Positions 1 through 8,266 are shown, counted from the first letter of the stretch. The stretch: DNA of 29,893 nt from Irpex lacteus (GCA_001986395.2 MQVO02000110.1:1-29893); one strand, 5' to 3'. The notes: generated by a model from the sequence alone, not told the origin. Translations and numbers: made by a program.

Positions 1-310
1 TTTAATTAGAACTCCCTAATTAAAATAATATAAATGTGTGATTATATTTTATTTTCTTATTTATTATTATCTTTATTTATTACATTTACTCATTTGAACT
101 CTAACAAAAACTATTTTTATATGCAAAATAAAAGAATAAAAATGTGATAAATATCTTTGAACTTTAGCAATAAATAATAATGAGTAAAGTTAAAGAATTA
201 AGAAGGAGCGTAGCATATTATTAATTTAAATTAAAATATTATAATAAAATAATTATTTATATTTATTACATTCGCACAGGTCACTGTTCTCATAATTATT
301 TTATTATTTT
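1..310. other. AT-rich intergenic DNA
   Basis: No recognisable coding or RNA gene. Almost entirely A and T, with scattered short open stretches; it ends at the hairpin element that caps the plasmid gene remnant. Confidence 0.6.
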
Positions 311-348
311 ATAATCCCGGGATAATTAATTATAACTAGTTTTTTTGG
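311..348 (+). repeat. Hairpin element, right arm only
   Basis: Right half of the long form of the dispersed hairpin family: ataatcccgggataattaat, then tataactagtttttttgg. The left arm is missing. It directly abuts the first readable codon of the plasmid membrane-protein remnant, so the gene's 5' end is lost at this element. Confidence 0.7.
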
Positions 349-745
349 ATGGACTTTCTCCTACTGCAAAGATAGGTGTTATGTCCGCAGGAGCTGTAAT
401 TGGTGGTAGTACAGTAACTGTTGCTAATGCTATCGGTAGTCTTTCTCAAAGAAAATTGATAATGCTGTCGCGGCTTCTGCAGTAAAATCGGCTACACCTC
501 CAACAACTCCTACTTCACCTCCCACATCCAAACCTGATAGTGGAGATGGACCGGCCGCTTTTTCAATTGAACCTGGGGCTGATTTAGATACAGTTATGAG
601 TTTATTAGATGCTAATCATATTTTACACATTTGTATATTATATTTACCTATTGCTTTAATGATTTTATATGTATCTACTATGGTAGTTGAAAATAAATGA
701 AATTTAATATTTATTAAATATATTTTTGGTGAAATAATAATTTAA
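348..745 (+). pseudogene. Linear-plasmid membrane protein, truncated and frameshifted
   Basis: The reading begins DGLSPTAKIGVMSAGA, a glycine/alanine-rich segment. It continues through SLSQRK, shifts frame at an A run near 452-456, then resumes with a proline/threonine linker, LDTVMSLLDANHILH, a hydrophobic span and VVENKWNLIFIKYIFGE. From memory of the family, this is the conserved membrane protein that accompanies DNA polymerase genes derived from fungal mitochondrial linear plasmids; its function is unknown. The W in VENKW is a TGA codon. The 5' end is cut off by a hairpin element, and the usual C-terminal extension with a second membrane span is missing. With a lost N-terminus, a frameshift and a probable stop, this is a dead copy. 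Confidence 0.65.
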
Positions 746-775
746 TTTTAAAGAGAAATAAAGAAAAAGTAAAAA

Positions 776-897
776 TAAAGGATAGAGGCTGAGGTTGCGG
801 ATACCCGTATAGACCCTTTAACATATAGTGTAAGGTTGTCAAATACAATAATCACTAAAGTTTTTTTACTGGAATAACCAGGATCCTCTATCCTTTA
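776..897. other. 122-nt segment closed by a perfect 13-bp inverted repeat
   Basis: 776-788 (taaaggatagagg) is the exact complement of 885-897. The enclosed ~96 nt are more GC-rich than their surroundings at the left end (gaggttgcggatacccg). It would fold as a closed structured RNA. I cannot match it to RNase P RNA, a tRNA or an intron core. Confidence 0.4.
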
Positions 898-919
898 TTA
901 TCTGGAGAGGCTGAATTAA

Positions 920-990
920 TAGCAATTAGAGGAATCGAACCTCTGTCTTGATTGTGTAAAAATCACGCTAATCCCCTCAGCTAAATCGCT
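920..990 (-). tRNA. trnV(uac): tRNA-Val (UAC)
   Basis: Read on the minus strand, acceptor AGCGATT pairs with AATTGCT (one G-U) and the discriminator is A. The anticodon stem TGATT/AATCA encloses loop TTTACAC, giving anticodon UAC. The T arm AGAGG-TTCGATT-CCTCT is perfect. It looks functional. Confidence 0.9.
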
Positions 991-1172
991 TATGCCTTTT
1001 TTTTAGTTAGAACGAATAAATTTTAATTTGCTATTTTTTATTAAAGATATAATATATAAGATATATATAAAGATATTCTGTATTCAGATAATAAATAGTA
1101 CTTTACACTTTTTTATTTTATTTGAGTATCCCTCCCCATATTATTTTATTTTATGTATTCTTTTATCTTTAT

Positions 1173-1198
1173 TTTTAATTCTAACTAGTTTTTTGGGA
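1173..1198 (+). repeat. Hairpin element, right arm
   Basis: taattctaactagttttttggg matches the right arm of the short hairpin family. No left arm is visible upstream. Confidence 0.5.
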
Positions 1199-1252
1199 TA
1201 ATGTATAAAATTAATTATCTTCTTTCTTTATCCAATTTGGATTTTAAAGGGC

Positions 1253-1326
1253 GGGCAGAATAAGAGATTCGAACTCTTTTCATCGTTGCCACAAAACGTC
1301 ATTCTACCAATTGAACTAATTCTACC
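1253..1326 (-). tRNA. trnH(gug): tRNA-His (GUG)
   Basis: Acceptor GGTAGAA pairs with TTCTGCC, and the discriminator is C, as expected for His. The anticodon loop TTGTGGC gives GUG. The T arm AAGAG-TTCGAAT-CTCTT is perfect. The anticodon stem has one mismatch at its base. Confidence 0.88.
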
Positions 1327-1554
1327 TCTTTTATCCTTATTTATTTTATTAAAATAAAAAGGGTTATATAATAATAATGATAATTTTAGAAGTTATATTT
1401 TTAACTCCCGTTATCTATACAAGCTTTTATTCTAACGGCCAATCTCTAAACAGTATTGGCTCAACTAAGGATAAATATATCTATTGTCTAATAATAATAT
1501 AAGTTATAGCCAGATAGTTTTATATAAAAAATATATAAAAGATAGATAAATTAA

Positions 1555-1620
1555 AGCAAGATGGTGTAATAGGTGTAACACGCATGTCTTTTAATATATG
1601 TTCAAATCATATTTTTGCTA
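1555..1620 (+). pseudogene. Collapsed tRNA-Lys-like sequence
   Basis: The acceptor stem (AGCAAGA with TTTTGCT), the D arm (GTGT/ACAC) and the T arm (ATATG-TTCAAAT-CATAT) are all good. The loop CTTTTAA gives anticodon UUU. However, only one ATATG is present, and it would have to serve both as the 3' strand of the anticodon stem (pairing CATGT) and as the 5' strand of the T stem. The variable region and one stem strand are missing, as if lost between two ATATG direct repeats. Confidence 0.6.
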
Positions 1621-1656
1621 TCCAGAATTTTAGCTTAAAGGTAGAGTATGTCACTC

Positions 1657-1680
1657 CCCTTTTTTTATATAAAAAAAAGG
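1657..1680. repeat. T/A hairpin (family II)
   Basis: cccctttttttatataaaaaaaagg, a near-perfect palindrome. It lies inside a tRNA-like context: 1621-1656 resembles a tRNA 5' half (tttagcttaaaggtagag) and AGAATT at 1624-1629 pairs with AATTCT at 1692-1697, so it may have split a tRNA gene. Confidence 0.45.
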
Positions 1681-1713
1681 ATGGATAGTTTAATTCTTTG
1701 TAATTTTAAAACC

Positions 1714-1785
1714 GGGATTATAGTTTAGTTGGTAAAACATAGACCTTGCACGTCTAAATAATGAGTTAAAATCTCATTGATTCCA
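1714..1785 (+). tRNA. trnA(ugc): tRNA-Ala (UGC)
   Basis: Acceptor GGGATTA pairs with TGATTCC, discriminator A. The anticodon stem TAGAC/GTCTA encloses CTTGCAC, giving UGC. The T arm ATGAG-TTAAAAT-CTCAT is perfect. It is well formed, unlike its two degenerate neighbours. Confidence 0.9.
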
Positions 1786-1827
1786 TATAAAATTGGTTAT
1801 AAATCTTTATTATATCTCTTTTCTTAG

Positions 1828-1893
1828 CCTTTATTGTGAAATGGTAGAGCAATACATTGAACCTGTATTAGTATAGGTTCAACTAATTTATCC
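1828..1893 (+). pseudogene. tRNA-Phe-like sequence with a lost 3' half
   Basis: The D arm is good and the anticodon arm ATACA-TTGAACC-TGTAT gives GAA (Phe). There is no matching acceptor 3' strand for GCCTTTA, and the stem next to TTCAACT does not pair. This is probably a truncated copy. Confidence 0.4.
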
Positions 1894-2044
1894 TTTTTTT
1901 TAATTAAAAACTTTTTTTAGATAACCTAGTATTTTTGGTTGTTAATTATTAAATTGGTTAAAAGTATTTGTGTATTCATCATAATAACCTTAAAGTCTTG
2001 CCTTTACGTGGTGCTTTGGCCTTATCTTTTGTTTAAATGATTCT

Positions 2045-2460
2045 AGGTCCCTTTCACACTACAGAAAGAAATGTTGCTAAATTAATCTTAAATAGTTTAA
2101 AAGGTAGATTTGGTATGGATTTTCTCAAAGAGTGTAACGAGATTCATTGACTGTAAAACACATGATTTAGTATCTGTTACTAGAATTCTAAAAAGTTCTA
2201 TAGAGATGGATAAAGACCTTTTTTAGATACATTTAAATTAGATATAGATAAAGAAATTTGTAAAAATTTTGGTGTTGATTATATTAAAGCTTTAAATATG
2301 GGTCTTTTGAAGAGAAAACAACAAAAGGAACATATAAAACTGTATCTATCCCTATAGCTGCAGCTACATTATCTTATGCAAGAATACATATGGCTAAACT
2401 AATGACAGATATTTTAAATAGATCTCAATTTATTCAAAAGGAGGAAAATAACCTAGGGGT
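2045..2460 (+). pseudogene. dpo: Plasmid type B DNA polymerase, C-terminal palm fragment
   Basis: In shifting frames the plus strand encodes RNVAKLILNSLKGRFGM, the motif B region (K-x3-NSxYG) of family B polymerases, with Lys where Tyr is usual. This is followed by KEICKNFGVDYIKALN and by PIAAATLSYARIHMAKL, a conserved segment of protein-primed plasmid polymerases. The frame changes at least twice (near 2145 and 2300), and the palm motif C (DTD) is not found. Family B polymerases of mitochondrial linear plasmids copy the plasmid from a protein primer. The exonuclease half of such a gene lies on the opposite strand at 27603-28917. This piece cannot make an enzyme. Confidence 0.75.
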
Positions 2461-2599
2461 TGATAATGCGAACAAGAACATTTATCACTTTCGAGGGAGA
2501 TGTAATTTATTACTTTTCTCAAACTAGAGTAAGTAACCTAAGGGAAAGGAATTAAATAAATATAATTAAACTATGATTCTCATTATTTTATCTTTAACT

Positions 2600-2665
2600 T
2601 ATTCTATTCTATTCTATTCTATTCTATTCTATTCTATTATATTCTATTCCATTCCATTCTATTCC
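2600..2665. repeat. (ATTCT)n microsatellite
   Basis: About thirteen tandem copies of ATTCT, drifting to ATTCC at the right end. Likely slippage-derived. Confidence 0.9.
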
Positions 2666-2669
2666 TTAA

Positions 2670-3470
2670 TAATTAATATTCCACTTCCTCACCTAAGCGA
2701 CACACTAACTATTTAAGAGATAGTTTCACACTCTATTTTAATTCTTGTAGAGATAGACTCCACCCTCACCACCATCTTTTTTTTTTACCCCTGGATAGAT
2801 AACTATCTCTATTTTCTCCAGGAATCTTAGAATAATTTATTAATTAAAGAATTATTAACTTTACTTACTCCACCGGTGCTGAAATTATTTATCCCAAAAC
2901 TAAAGGTAAAAAAAGCTATCCACAGGAAGTAATTTAATTAAACAGGGAATATATTTAAATAAAATTAATTAATAAAATAATCACCAAAAAAACTAGATCC
3001 TCAATTTATTCAAATCTTCTCTACTTTTAATTTTGGACATTTTACTCTTGCTCCAAAACTAAAACTAAATTTCTAATCTCCTTTTTAAATTAGGATAAAT
3101 TCAATATATCTACTTCAACCCCTGCGCAAGTTACCCCTTTAACTTGACTTTTAGGTAAGATCCGTTCTAGCTCTCCCACTGATGAGTTAAGCTCTGGGTA
3201 TAACAAATTAAAAGTAGCTGGTTTCACTGCAGGAAATAAAATACAGATAGAGTTAATGGCAACTGTTTTTGAAAAAATCACGAAAGATTACTTATATGTA
3301 TGATATAAAAAAAGAATTAATCTTTAAAGCCAAGAGTTGTACTCTTTTAGCCGAAACAATGGGGATGAAGCGGAGGTTTGTTCTGAAAGAATTATATTTA
3401 AATAGGTTCTTTATTTAAGATGAGCTCTTAAGGGATAAAGAATATAATGATAATTTGTTAAGTTAAGAAG
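2670..3470. other. Intergenic DNA with weak coding traces
   Basis: No gene recognised. On the plus strand, 3090-3310 stays open if TGA is read as Trp (NISTSTPAQVTPLTW, then GFTAGNKIQIELMA), which hints at a decayed ORF I cannot name. A left arm of the hairpin family (caccaaaaaaactag) sits at 2982-2996. Confidence 0.4.
2982..2998. repeat. Hairpin element, left arm remnant
   Basis: caccaaaaaaactag matches the left terminal arm of the hairpin family. No right arm nearby. Confidence 0.45.
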
Positions 3471-3472
3471 CG

Positions 3473-3733
3473 TTGACGGACCTTATAGAAGGAGTTAGAG
3501 ACCAAATAATGGAAAAAACGTCCAGAAATTTCCTTCCATATAAAGAAATTGTTCGTGAAAAGCTTTCAAAATCTACAGAGCTCATTGATACTGTAACTAA
3601 GGAAGGGAAAGTATTACCAACTCTTAATGCTGTGGCTCTTTATCTTCGGGAGTTAAATCCAGAGTATAAAGCATCAGCCGGGAGTCTTCACAATATTATG
3701 AAGAGAGGTGGTCTATACAAAGGTATATTTTAG
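3473..3733 (+). pseudogene. Homing endonuclease C-terminal DNA-binding fragment
   Basis: The 86-codon open stretch contains LPTLNAVALYLRELN and SLHNIMKRGGLYKGIF. These resemble the helix-turn-helix NUMOD-type modules that follow GIY-YIG nuclease domains in mitochondrial intron proteins; the closing LYKGIF is typical. There is no ATG, the reading starts at TTG, and no GIY-YIG domain lies upstream in frame, so only the DNA-binding tail remains. The family is inferred from these motifs only. Confidence 0.45.
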
Positions 3734-4066
3734 TGTGTTATCTTGTTAAAAATGAGGACAAAAAGGAATAAAGTAAAGTTTATTGTTACGGTACTACTTT
3801 GTTTGCTAAACTTCGTTAGGGGGAGGCAGCCATATGGGAAAATAAGAAGGAATGCAAGCAGAAATTGGTATAATAGAAGATTGATTATTATACTTAGAAC
3901 TTCGTATGCGAAAATAATCCTTAATACTCATACCATTTATTGCGGAAATCAGAAATTGCAGTTGAAGAGTGACTCGAGTAGTAAGAGGAGGATACTTATC
4001 AAAAGAGGTAGAAGAATTGTTCGAATGATATGTTGATTATTAACAGACCAAATGACAAAACCTGCC

Positions 4067-4447
4067 TTAATAGGAATTGTACCACCCCCTATAAACATTT
4101 CCATTAATCTTGTGAGTAAATTTGTAAACACCCGCTCTAGACTTTAATAAAGAATTTACTCCACTGTGCCCACCAAATAATTGAGTTAAAGGTAATTTGA
4201 TAGGTAATTCATACTTTGAGGGTAGAATACTTTTTAAGATTTCAAACTCAGCAAGGGTTAGTTTAAAATCAGGCATATTAAATTTGAATATAGATTGATT
4301 CAGATTTAAATCTATGTTTTCCTTAGCATACTCAGGTGAAGGGTACTTTTTAAAAAAGTTATCAACTATTTTTACCGGATTATCCTTATCTAAGTTTTTA
4401 AGTTTCTTCCAGAAGGAAAACTTTTTATTAAAAATAGGGGAACCCAA
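4067..4447 (-). pseudogene. GIY-YIG homing endonuclease, N-terminal part
   Basis: The 126 residues end in AGVYKFTHKINGNVYRG, the start of a GIY-YIG nuclease domain (GVY then about ten residues then VYRG for YVG). The preceding ~100 residues (SPEYAKENIDLNLNQS, LPSKYELPIKLPL) are the usual leader of such intron proteins. The frame then runs into WYNSY and a stop, so the catalytic Arg and Glu are lost. Upstream it abuts reverse transcriptase coding remnants. Confidence 0.65.
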
Positions 4448-4449
4448 AT

Positions 4450-4612
4450 AAAATTATTCTTTATCTCTTTCTGCTTCTCCTTTTGTTATCTTATTCCTTA
4501 GTAAATATTGTTCAATTGTTTTCATGTCTACTTTAACTACTTTATCTACACCAGCAGTTTTACCTCCTTTATTCTCTATCACTTTTCTAACATTATAGAT
4601 TTTATGCTAAAT
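4450..4612 (-). pseudogene. Group II intron reverse transcriptase, RT0 fragment
   Basis: Reads NVRKVIENKGGKTAGVDKVV on the minus strand, the conserved N-terminal RT0 segment of group II maturases, then KTIEQYLLRNKITKGEAERDKE and a stop. The final AERDKE coding stretch recurs at 11933-11952, right after the YADD block of the second reverse transcriptase remnant. Only a sliver of the gene remains. Confidence 0.55.
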
Positions 4613-4912
4613 TCAGTAATCATTTAATTTATTTATACTTTCTTTCTTTCCAAGTAATGACTTTCTGAGATTCGCAGGGATGTCCACACGAAGGCTATTC
4701 AAAAGATTTTATATAAAACTTAATTGATCATTGGTTTGACCTCTTACTAGAAATAAGACTTATTTTTATCTAATTTATAGAGTTCTTCCTTTATTCCTTC
4801 TATTAAACTTTTAATAGTGTATAAAATTTTCCCTCTTTATTTAATTTAGTCCTCTAATTAATTACAAAGATAATATTTATACTACACATAAAACCCTATC
4901 CTTTATAGCATA
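4613..4912. other. Unassigned decayed DNA
   Basis: Short minus-strand open runs such as TIKSLIEGIKEELYKLDKN and SLRVDIPANLRKSLLGKKE look coding-like but are interrupted and not recognised. Confidence 0.3.
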
Positions 4913-4961
4913 ATCCCAAAAAACTAGGGCAAGAGTAGAAATAATTAGTTTTTTTGGGGAT
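4913..4961. repeat. Hairpin element, short form
   Basis: atcccaaaaaactag at the left, tagtttttttggggat at the right, and a diverged centre. It lies about 20 bp beyond the end of the nad5 fragment. Confidence 0.75.
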
Positions 4962-4979
4962 TGTGCAAAAGGGTTTTAC

Positions 4980-5156
4980 AATGGGTGTATCTCTATTTAT
5001 TGTAACAGAAGTGAATACTGCAGAAATAGTACCAAGCCAATAAGCAGTGTGTCCTGAGATTTAATATTTTTCGAGTGCTTCCTCTAGGATTAGATCTTTG
5101 AAGTAGAACCCTGTAAGAAATGGAAATGCCATTAAGGGTAATGAACCAATAAGCTT
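4980..5156 (-). pseudogene. nad5: nad5 internal fragment
   Basis: The minus strand reads IGSLPLMAFPFLTGFYFKD, then LILEEALEKY, an in-frame TAA (5061-5063), then ISGHTAYWLGTISAVFTS. This matches the central-to-late part of NADH dehydrogenase subunit 5, a proton-pumping membrane subunit of complex I. About 58 codons survive, with a stop in the middle and no flanking nad5 sequence. Trp is TGG. A hairpin element follows. It is a dead partial copy or displaced exon; a functional nad5 should exist outside the window. Confidence 0.8.
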
Positions 5157-5159
5157 AAA

Positions 5160-5475
5160 CTATTTCAGTTAAATGAACCATGGTATTCCTTTTTACCATA
5201 AATAATTTAGCTATTTAATTTTAAGCCTCCTGACTCAGAGTCTGGTATCCCTAATTAGTAATCAAGTCCAGTAATAAATTTATAATAAAATTAATTATCT
5301 GGCTGGCAGCTGCCCTTATTAAAAATAAATTATTCATGGGGTTTTATATATTTAATTAAACGAATCCTATAGTTTTAACTATTAATTAATTTGTCTCCAC
5401 CCTTTATCAAAAGAAAATAAAATAAAAATTTTTATTTTATAGATAATAAAACAAAGGGGGTATAAAATTAAAATA
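5160..5475. other. Intergenic DNA downstream of cox2
   Basis: AT-rich; no gene seen. A short less AT-rich stretch near 5225-5270 (gcctcctgactcagagtctgg) could be intron remains but is not assignable. Confidence 0.4.
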
Positions 5476-6435
5476 TTACAGAGTATAGTAATAAGGAAGA
5501 AAAGCAAGGTACTCTGGGTTTAGTTGTAGTAGGTCTAAATAATAGTTATGTTCCAATATTCCCCTGATTAATCTTGTGGGAATCATTTCTCCAACTCCGA
5601 ACTCTAAAATACTGCTGTTATTGCTTAATAGAGAATAGTTACTAATGGAGCTACCACTATCTGAGCTTGTAAAAAAATCAGTGACTGTGGTAGAGTTAGT
5701 ACTATTACTAGAAGAAGCTATACTATATTCTGATGAAGGTATAGATTTTATGCCCTGAATTGAACTTGTACTTGGATTTGAATAATTGTACAAATAATCA
5801 GATTGCATAGGGCTATCTTGAGGTAAATTGTTATTTAAACTATTAACTTTATTTATCTTGAAAATGCCTAACCCCTCTTTACTTGCAAGATAAGCTTTCT
5901 TAGGTAAAGCTTTTATAGAATAGAAGAAAGCAGGTAAAGAACAATAATGTAACTCTAAAACATTCAAACCTAATTCTAAATCTGATTCTGGAATCATATA
6001 TGAATCAAATTCTATAGAATCACCACTATCATTTACATAATCACTGTATTCGTATGACCAATACCATTGATGTCCTACAACTTTAATTGTTATTGTAGGT
6101 GAGATAACTTCATCTAATAAATATAATAATCTGAATGAAGGGAAAGCAATAGCAATTAAGATAAAAGCTGGTGTGATTGTCCAGATTAATTCAATTAATG
6201 TACCGTGATTTAAGTATTTATGTACAATTGCACTTTTACTACTATTATAGTAATAAATAATTGAAGTTAATACCCAGAAAACTCCTACTGAAATTACAAC
6301 AAGGTAAAAAAAGATTGTGTTGTGTAATTCAACAATCCCAGTGAATCCTGGAGCTGCACTATCTTGGAAACCTATTTGCCAAGGATGTGGAGCATCATTA
6401 AATATAGTATTTAAAAAAGAAAAATTAAAAATCAT
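5476..6435 (-). CDS. cox2: Cytochrome c oxidase subunit 2, N-terminal half fused to an unrelated tail
   Basis: Residues 1-156 are typical fungal Cox2: a leader ending near NDAPHPWQIGFQD, transmembrane helices at about 42-60 and 84-102 (LIWTITPAFILIAIAFPSF), and the aromatic GHQWYWSYEY at 121-130. Similarity stops after SYMIPESDLELG. The next ~163 residues are unrelated to Cox2: a serine/asparagine-rich stretch, then LEHNYYLDLLQLNPEYLAFL, which recalls the catalytic-Glu region of GIY-YIG nucleases. The CuA site (Cys-x3-Cys, His, Met), which accepts electrons from cytochrome c, is absent. Two readings are possible: exon 1 running in frame into an intron-encoded ORF, with later exons outside the window, or a decayed partial copy. 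All Trp codons are TGG. Confidence 0.85.
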   Translation of the reverse strand: MIFNFSFLNTIFNDAPHPWQIGFQDSAAPGFTGIVELHNTIFFYLVVISVGVFWVLTSIIYYYNSSKSAIVHKYLNHGTLIELIWTITPAFILIAIAFPSFRLLYLLDEVISPTITIKVVGHQWYWSYEYSDYVNDSGDSIEFDSYMIPESDLELGLNVLELHYCSLPAFFYSIKALPKKAYLASKEGLGIFKINKVNSLNNNLPQDSPMQSDYLYNYSNPSTSSIQGIKSIPSSEYSIASSSNSTNSTTVTDFFTSSDSGSSISNYSLLSNNSSILEFGVGEMIPTRLIRGILEHNYYLDLLQLNPEYLAFLPYYYTL

Positions 6436-6625
6436 TTTTATTTAAAATTTGTGTATACCTTAGGTAATATATTACTAATACCAATTTATATTAAGATTAA
6501 ATTATTTTTTTAGTTTTTGTCCTTTGTTTATAGATAAGAAAATAAGATTATTTATTTTCTTCTTATGTAATAAAAATAAAGAGGGTAAGTATTAGAAATA
6601 AAAAATAAATTATAAAAAAATATAA

Positions 6626-6668
6626 CCCCAAAAAAACTAGGAATTAGAAATAATTAGTTTTTTTGGGA
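6626..6668. repeat. Hairpin element, short form
   Basis: ccccaaaaaaactaggaatt on the left and aattagtttttttggg on the right, with a central AGAAATA loop; about 43 bp. Confidence 0.8.
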
Positions 6669-6954
6669 TTGGATTAAAGTAATAAATTTATACTCTCAGC
6701 TCATACTTTATAATTTATTAAACATAAAGTATTAAAGTACAGTTTTGTTTCACCCTCCCTCCTCCCCTTTTTTTTATATAAAAAAAGGATAGAGGGGGGA
6801 GGATAGAGGATGTACTGCTGAAAAATATTATTTAGTAAAACTAAATAAACCACTGCTAAACCTAAGGTGTTATATAGTATAAATACTATTCTGAGTATAA
6901 AATAGACAGTGAAAGATTATGATAAAATAAAATATATATAATAATATAGCTATC

Positions 6955-7080
6955 CCCCCACCCTGTGGGCCCCACTTGATTTATAAGGGCCCCACATTCC
7001 ACAATCCACAATCCACAATCCACAAAGTGGGCTGGGGTGGGCTGGGCTGGCGTGGGCGGCAAGGAGGGGTGGGCAAATTT
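6955..7080. repeat. GC-rich island with CCACAAT tandem copies
   Basis: Contains tgtgggccccac (a 12-bp palindrome), four tandem ccacaat units (about 6997-7024), then a G-rich run (gtgggctggggtgggctggg). The string gtgggctgggg recurs inside nad2 at 25180-25190. It is far richer in G and C than anything around it. Confidence 0.7.
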
Positions 7081-7126
7081 ATTAAATATATATTCTTTTT
7101 TTGATTTTATTTCTTCCCTTTTTTTT

Positions 7127-7158
7127 TAATTAAATTAAATTAAATTAAATTAAATTAT
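7127..7158. repeat. (AAATT)n microsatellite
   Basis: Five to six tandem AAATT units. Confidence 0.8.
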
Positions 7159-7353
7159 TAAAAAGAAAAAGACCAAAATATATTATTACTTATAAAAATT
7201 TATAAGAAAATAATACATGCCCCCCTTTTTTTATTTATAGAGGGCAGTGCAACGTTAGCTCTGGAAAAGAAAGTTAAATCTAACTTTCCTTTATTCTTTT
7301 TCTCCTTTTTTTTATTATTATAAAAATAAAAAGGCATAAAGAAATTAAGAATA

Positions 7354-7424
7354 TAGTCTTTATCAGAATCGAACTGATACTTGCTACGTGAAGGGTAGCT
7401 GTACTGCCTTTATACAAAAAGACC
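7354..7424 (-). tRNA. trnE(uuc): tRNA-Glu (UUC)
   Basis: Acceptor GGTCTTT pairs with AAAGACT, discriminator A. The anticodon stem GCTAC/GTAGC encloses CCTTCAC, giving UUC with C instead of U at position 33. The T arm TATCAG-TTCGATT-CTGATA is strong. Confidence 0.87.
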
Positions 7425-7444
7425 CGGTCTTTATTTTATTTCTA

Positions 7445-7516
7445 TTGCGGCATCAGGAATTGAACCTGCTCTAACAGCTCATGAGGCTATTGTGCCAACC
7501 TTTACACTATACCGCA
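7445..7516 (-). tRNA. trnM(cau): tRNA-Met (CAU), copy 1
   Basis: Acceptor TGCGGTA pairs with TGCCGCA, discriminator A. The anticodon arm ATAGC-CTCATGA-GCTGT gives CAU. T arm CAGG-TTCAATT-CCTG. One of two CAU tRNAs in the window; which is the initiator cannot be fixed by eye. Confidence 0.9.
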
Positions 7517-7557
7517 TGTATGGACACTATCTTATTATTAAGATTTTATTTTTGTTT

Positions 7558-7640
7558 TACGAACAAAGAGACTTGAACTCTTAAGGGATATTCCCACTTC
7601 TACTTAAGAGAAGATTGTTTACCAATTTCAACATGTTCGT
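7558..7640 (-). tRNA. trnL(uaa): tRNA-Leu (UAA)
   Basis: Acceptor ACGAACA pairs perfectly with TGTTCGT. The anticodon arm CTTCT-CTTAAGT-AGAAG gives UAA. The long variable arm (GGGAATATCCC) is as expected for Leu. T arm AAGAG-TTCAAGT-CTCTT. Confidence 0.92.
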
Positions 7641-7642
7641 TT

Positions 7643-7668
7643 CCTTTTTTTTAATTAAAAAAAAAGGG
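7643..7668. repeat. T/A hairpin (family II)
   Basis: cctttttttttaattaaaaaaaaaggg, a near-perfect palindrome directly after trnL (transcription of trnL runs the other way). Confidence 0.6.
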
Positions 7669-7802
7669 AGGGAAGGGCAAAATCTAATAATCTAATTATA
7701 ATATTTTATTTTATTTAATTATAAGACTCTTTTTAATTCTATTCTTTTATTAATACCCGGCTTTATTCTTAAATCCACAATCATCTTGTTTATTTTGGAG
7801 GA

Positions 7803-8034
7803 TTAGCGTAAAGTAGAGTAAAGAAAGATAAGAACAGTTAAAATGTGACACCCAAAGAACAATTCATCTGTTTCTTCAATAGCACCTTCTATCTTTTTAG
7901 GACAGTTATTCAATTTATTAATGGTTTTAATTAATGTTATACATTTAAAACATTTATTACTGGTCTTAATGTTTTTGTTATTGTTTTTTGAGTGGGTAAA
8001 CCACCAAATGACATGCATCAATACACTTAAAAAT
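7803..8034 (-). pseudogene. Frameshifted continuation of the GIY-YIG gene
   Basis: After the stop at 8035 the minus strand stays open in another frame (IKTSNKCFKCITLIKTINK, then IEGAIEETDELFFGC) to about 7803. It probably represents the decayed C-terminal part of the preceding nuclease, but no specific motif proves it. Confidence 0.3.
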
Positions 8035-8262
8035 TTATTTAGTATAGTCAATGACACGGTCCCAAAGGTTAACACCTGAGCCAACGTAATAATTGCCTGT
8101 TACTGTGTTAAACCAACAATATACACCACTTAAACCATTCAAAAATTTTTTACAGTTGGGGTCAACTTTTAATAAGTCATAAGTAGTACTTCAAATGTAG
8201 TTAAAATTTGGTTGCTTTTTGTTCATATTTTTGTTCATATTTGTGTTCATGTTTATGTTCAT
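8035..8262 (-). pseudogene. GIY-YIG homing endonuclease, N-terminal domain
   Basis: From ATG at 8262 the frame reads MNINMNTNMNKN, then LSGVYCWFNTVTGNYYVGS, the classic GIY-YIG signature (GVY with YVG about ten residues later), then NLWDR carrying the catalytic Arg, and stops at IDYTK (TAA, 8035-8037). One Trp (NYIW) is TGA. The catalytic Glu half is missing or shifted out of frame. The start codon lies only 4 nt beyond the stop codon of the atp9 3'-end fragment on the same strand. This pairing of gene 3' end with adjacent nuclease matches the mobile arrangement described for Allomyces atp6. Confidence 0.75.
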
Positions 8263-8266
8263 TTTA

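Larger units (their letters stand above)
6436..7353. other. Long intergenic spacer with GC-rich and simple repeats
   Basis: No gene seen. It holds a short-form hairpin (6626-6668), a T/A hairpin (6775-6789), a GC-rich island (6955-7080) and an AAATT-type microsatellite (7127-7158). Confidence 0.6.

Noticed and set aside
799..815. ggatacccgtatagacc resembling the SSU rRNA motif GATACCC-GTAGTCC
   Set aside because: No other SSU rRNA landmarks flank it; the match is short.
3743..4131. Basic plus-strand ORF (3743-4036) and the minus-strand ORF overlapping it (3949-4131)
   Set aside because: Neither shows a family motif. Composition is low-complexity Arg/Lys or Leu/Ile, and they shadow each other.
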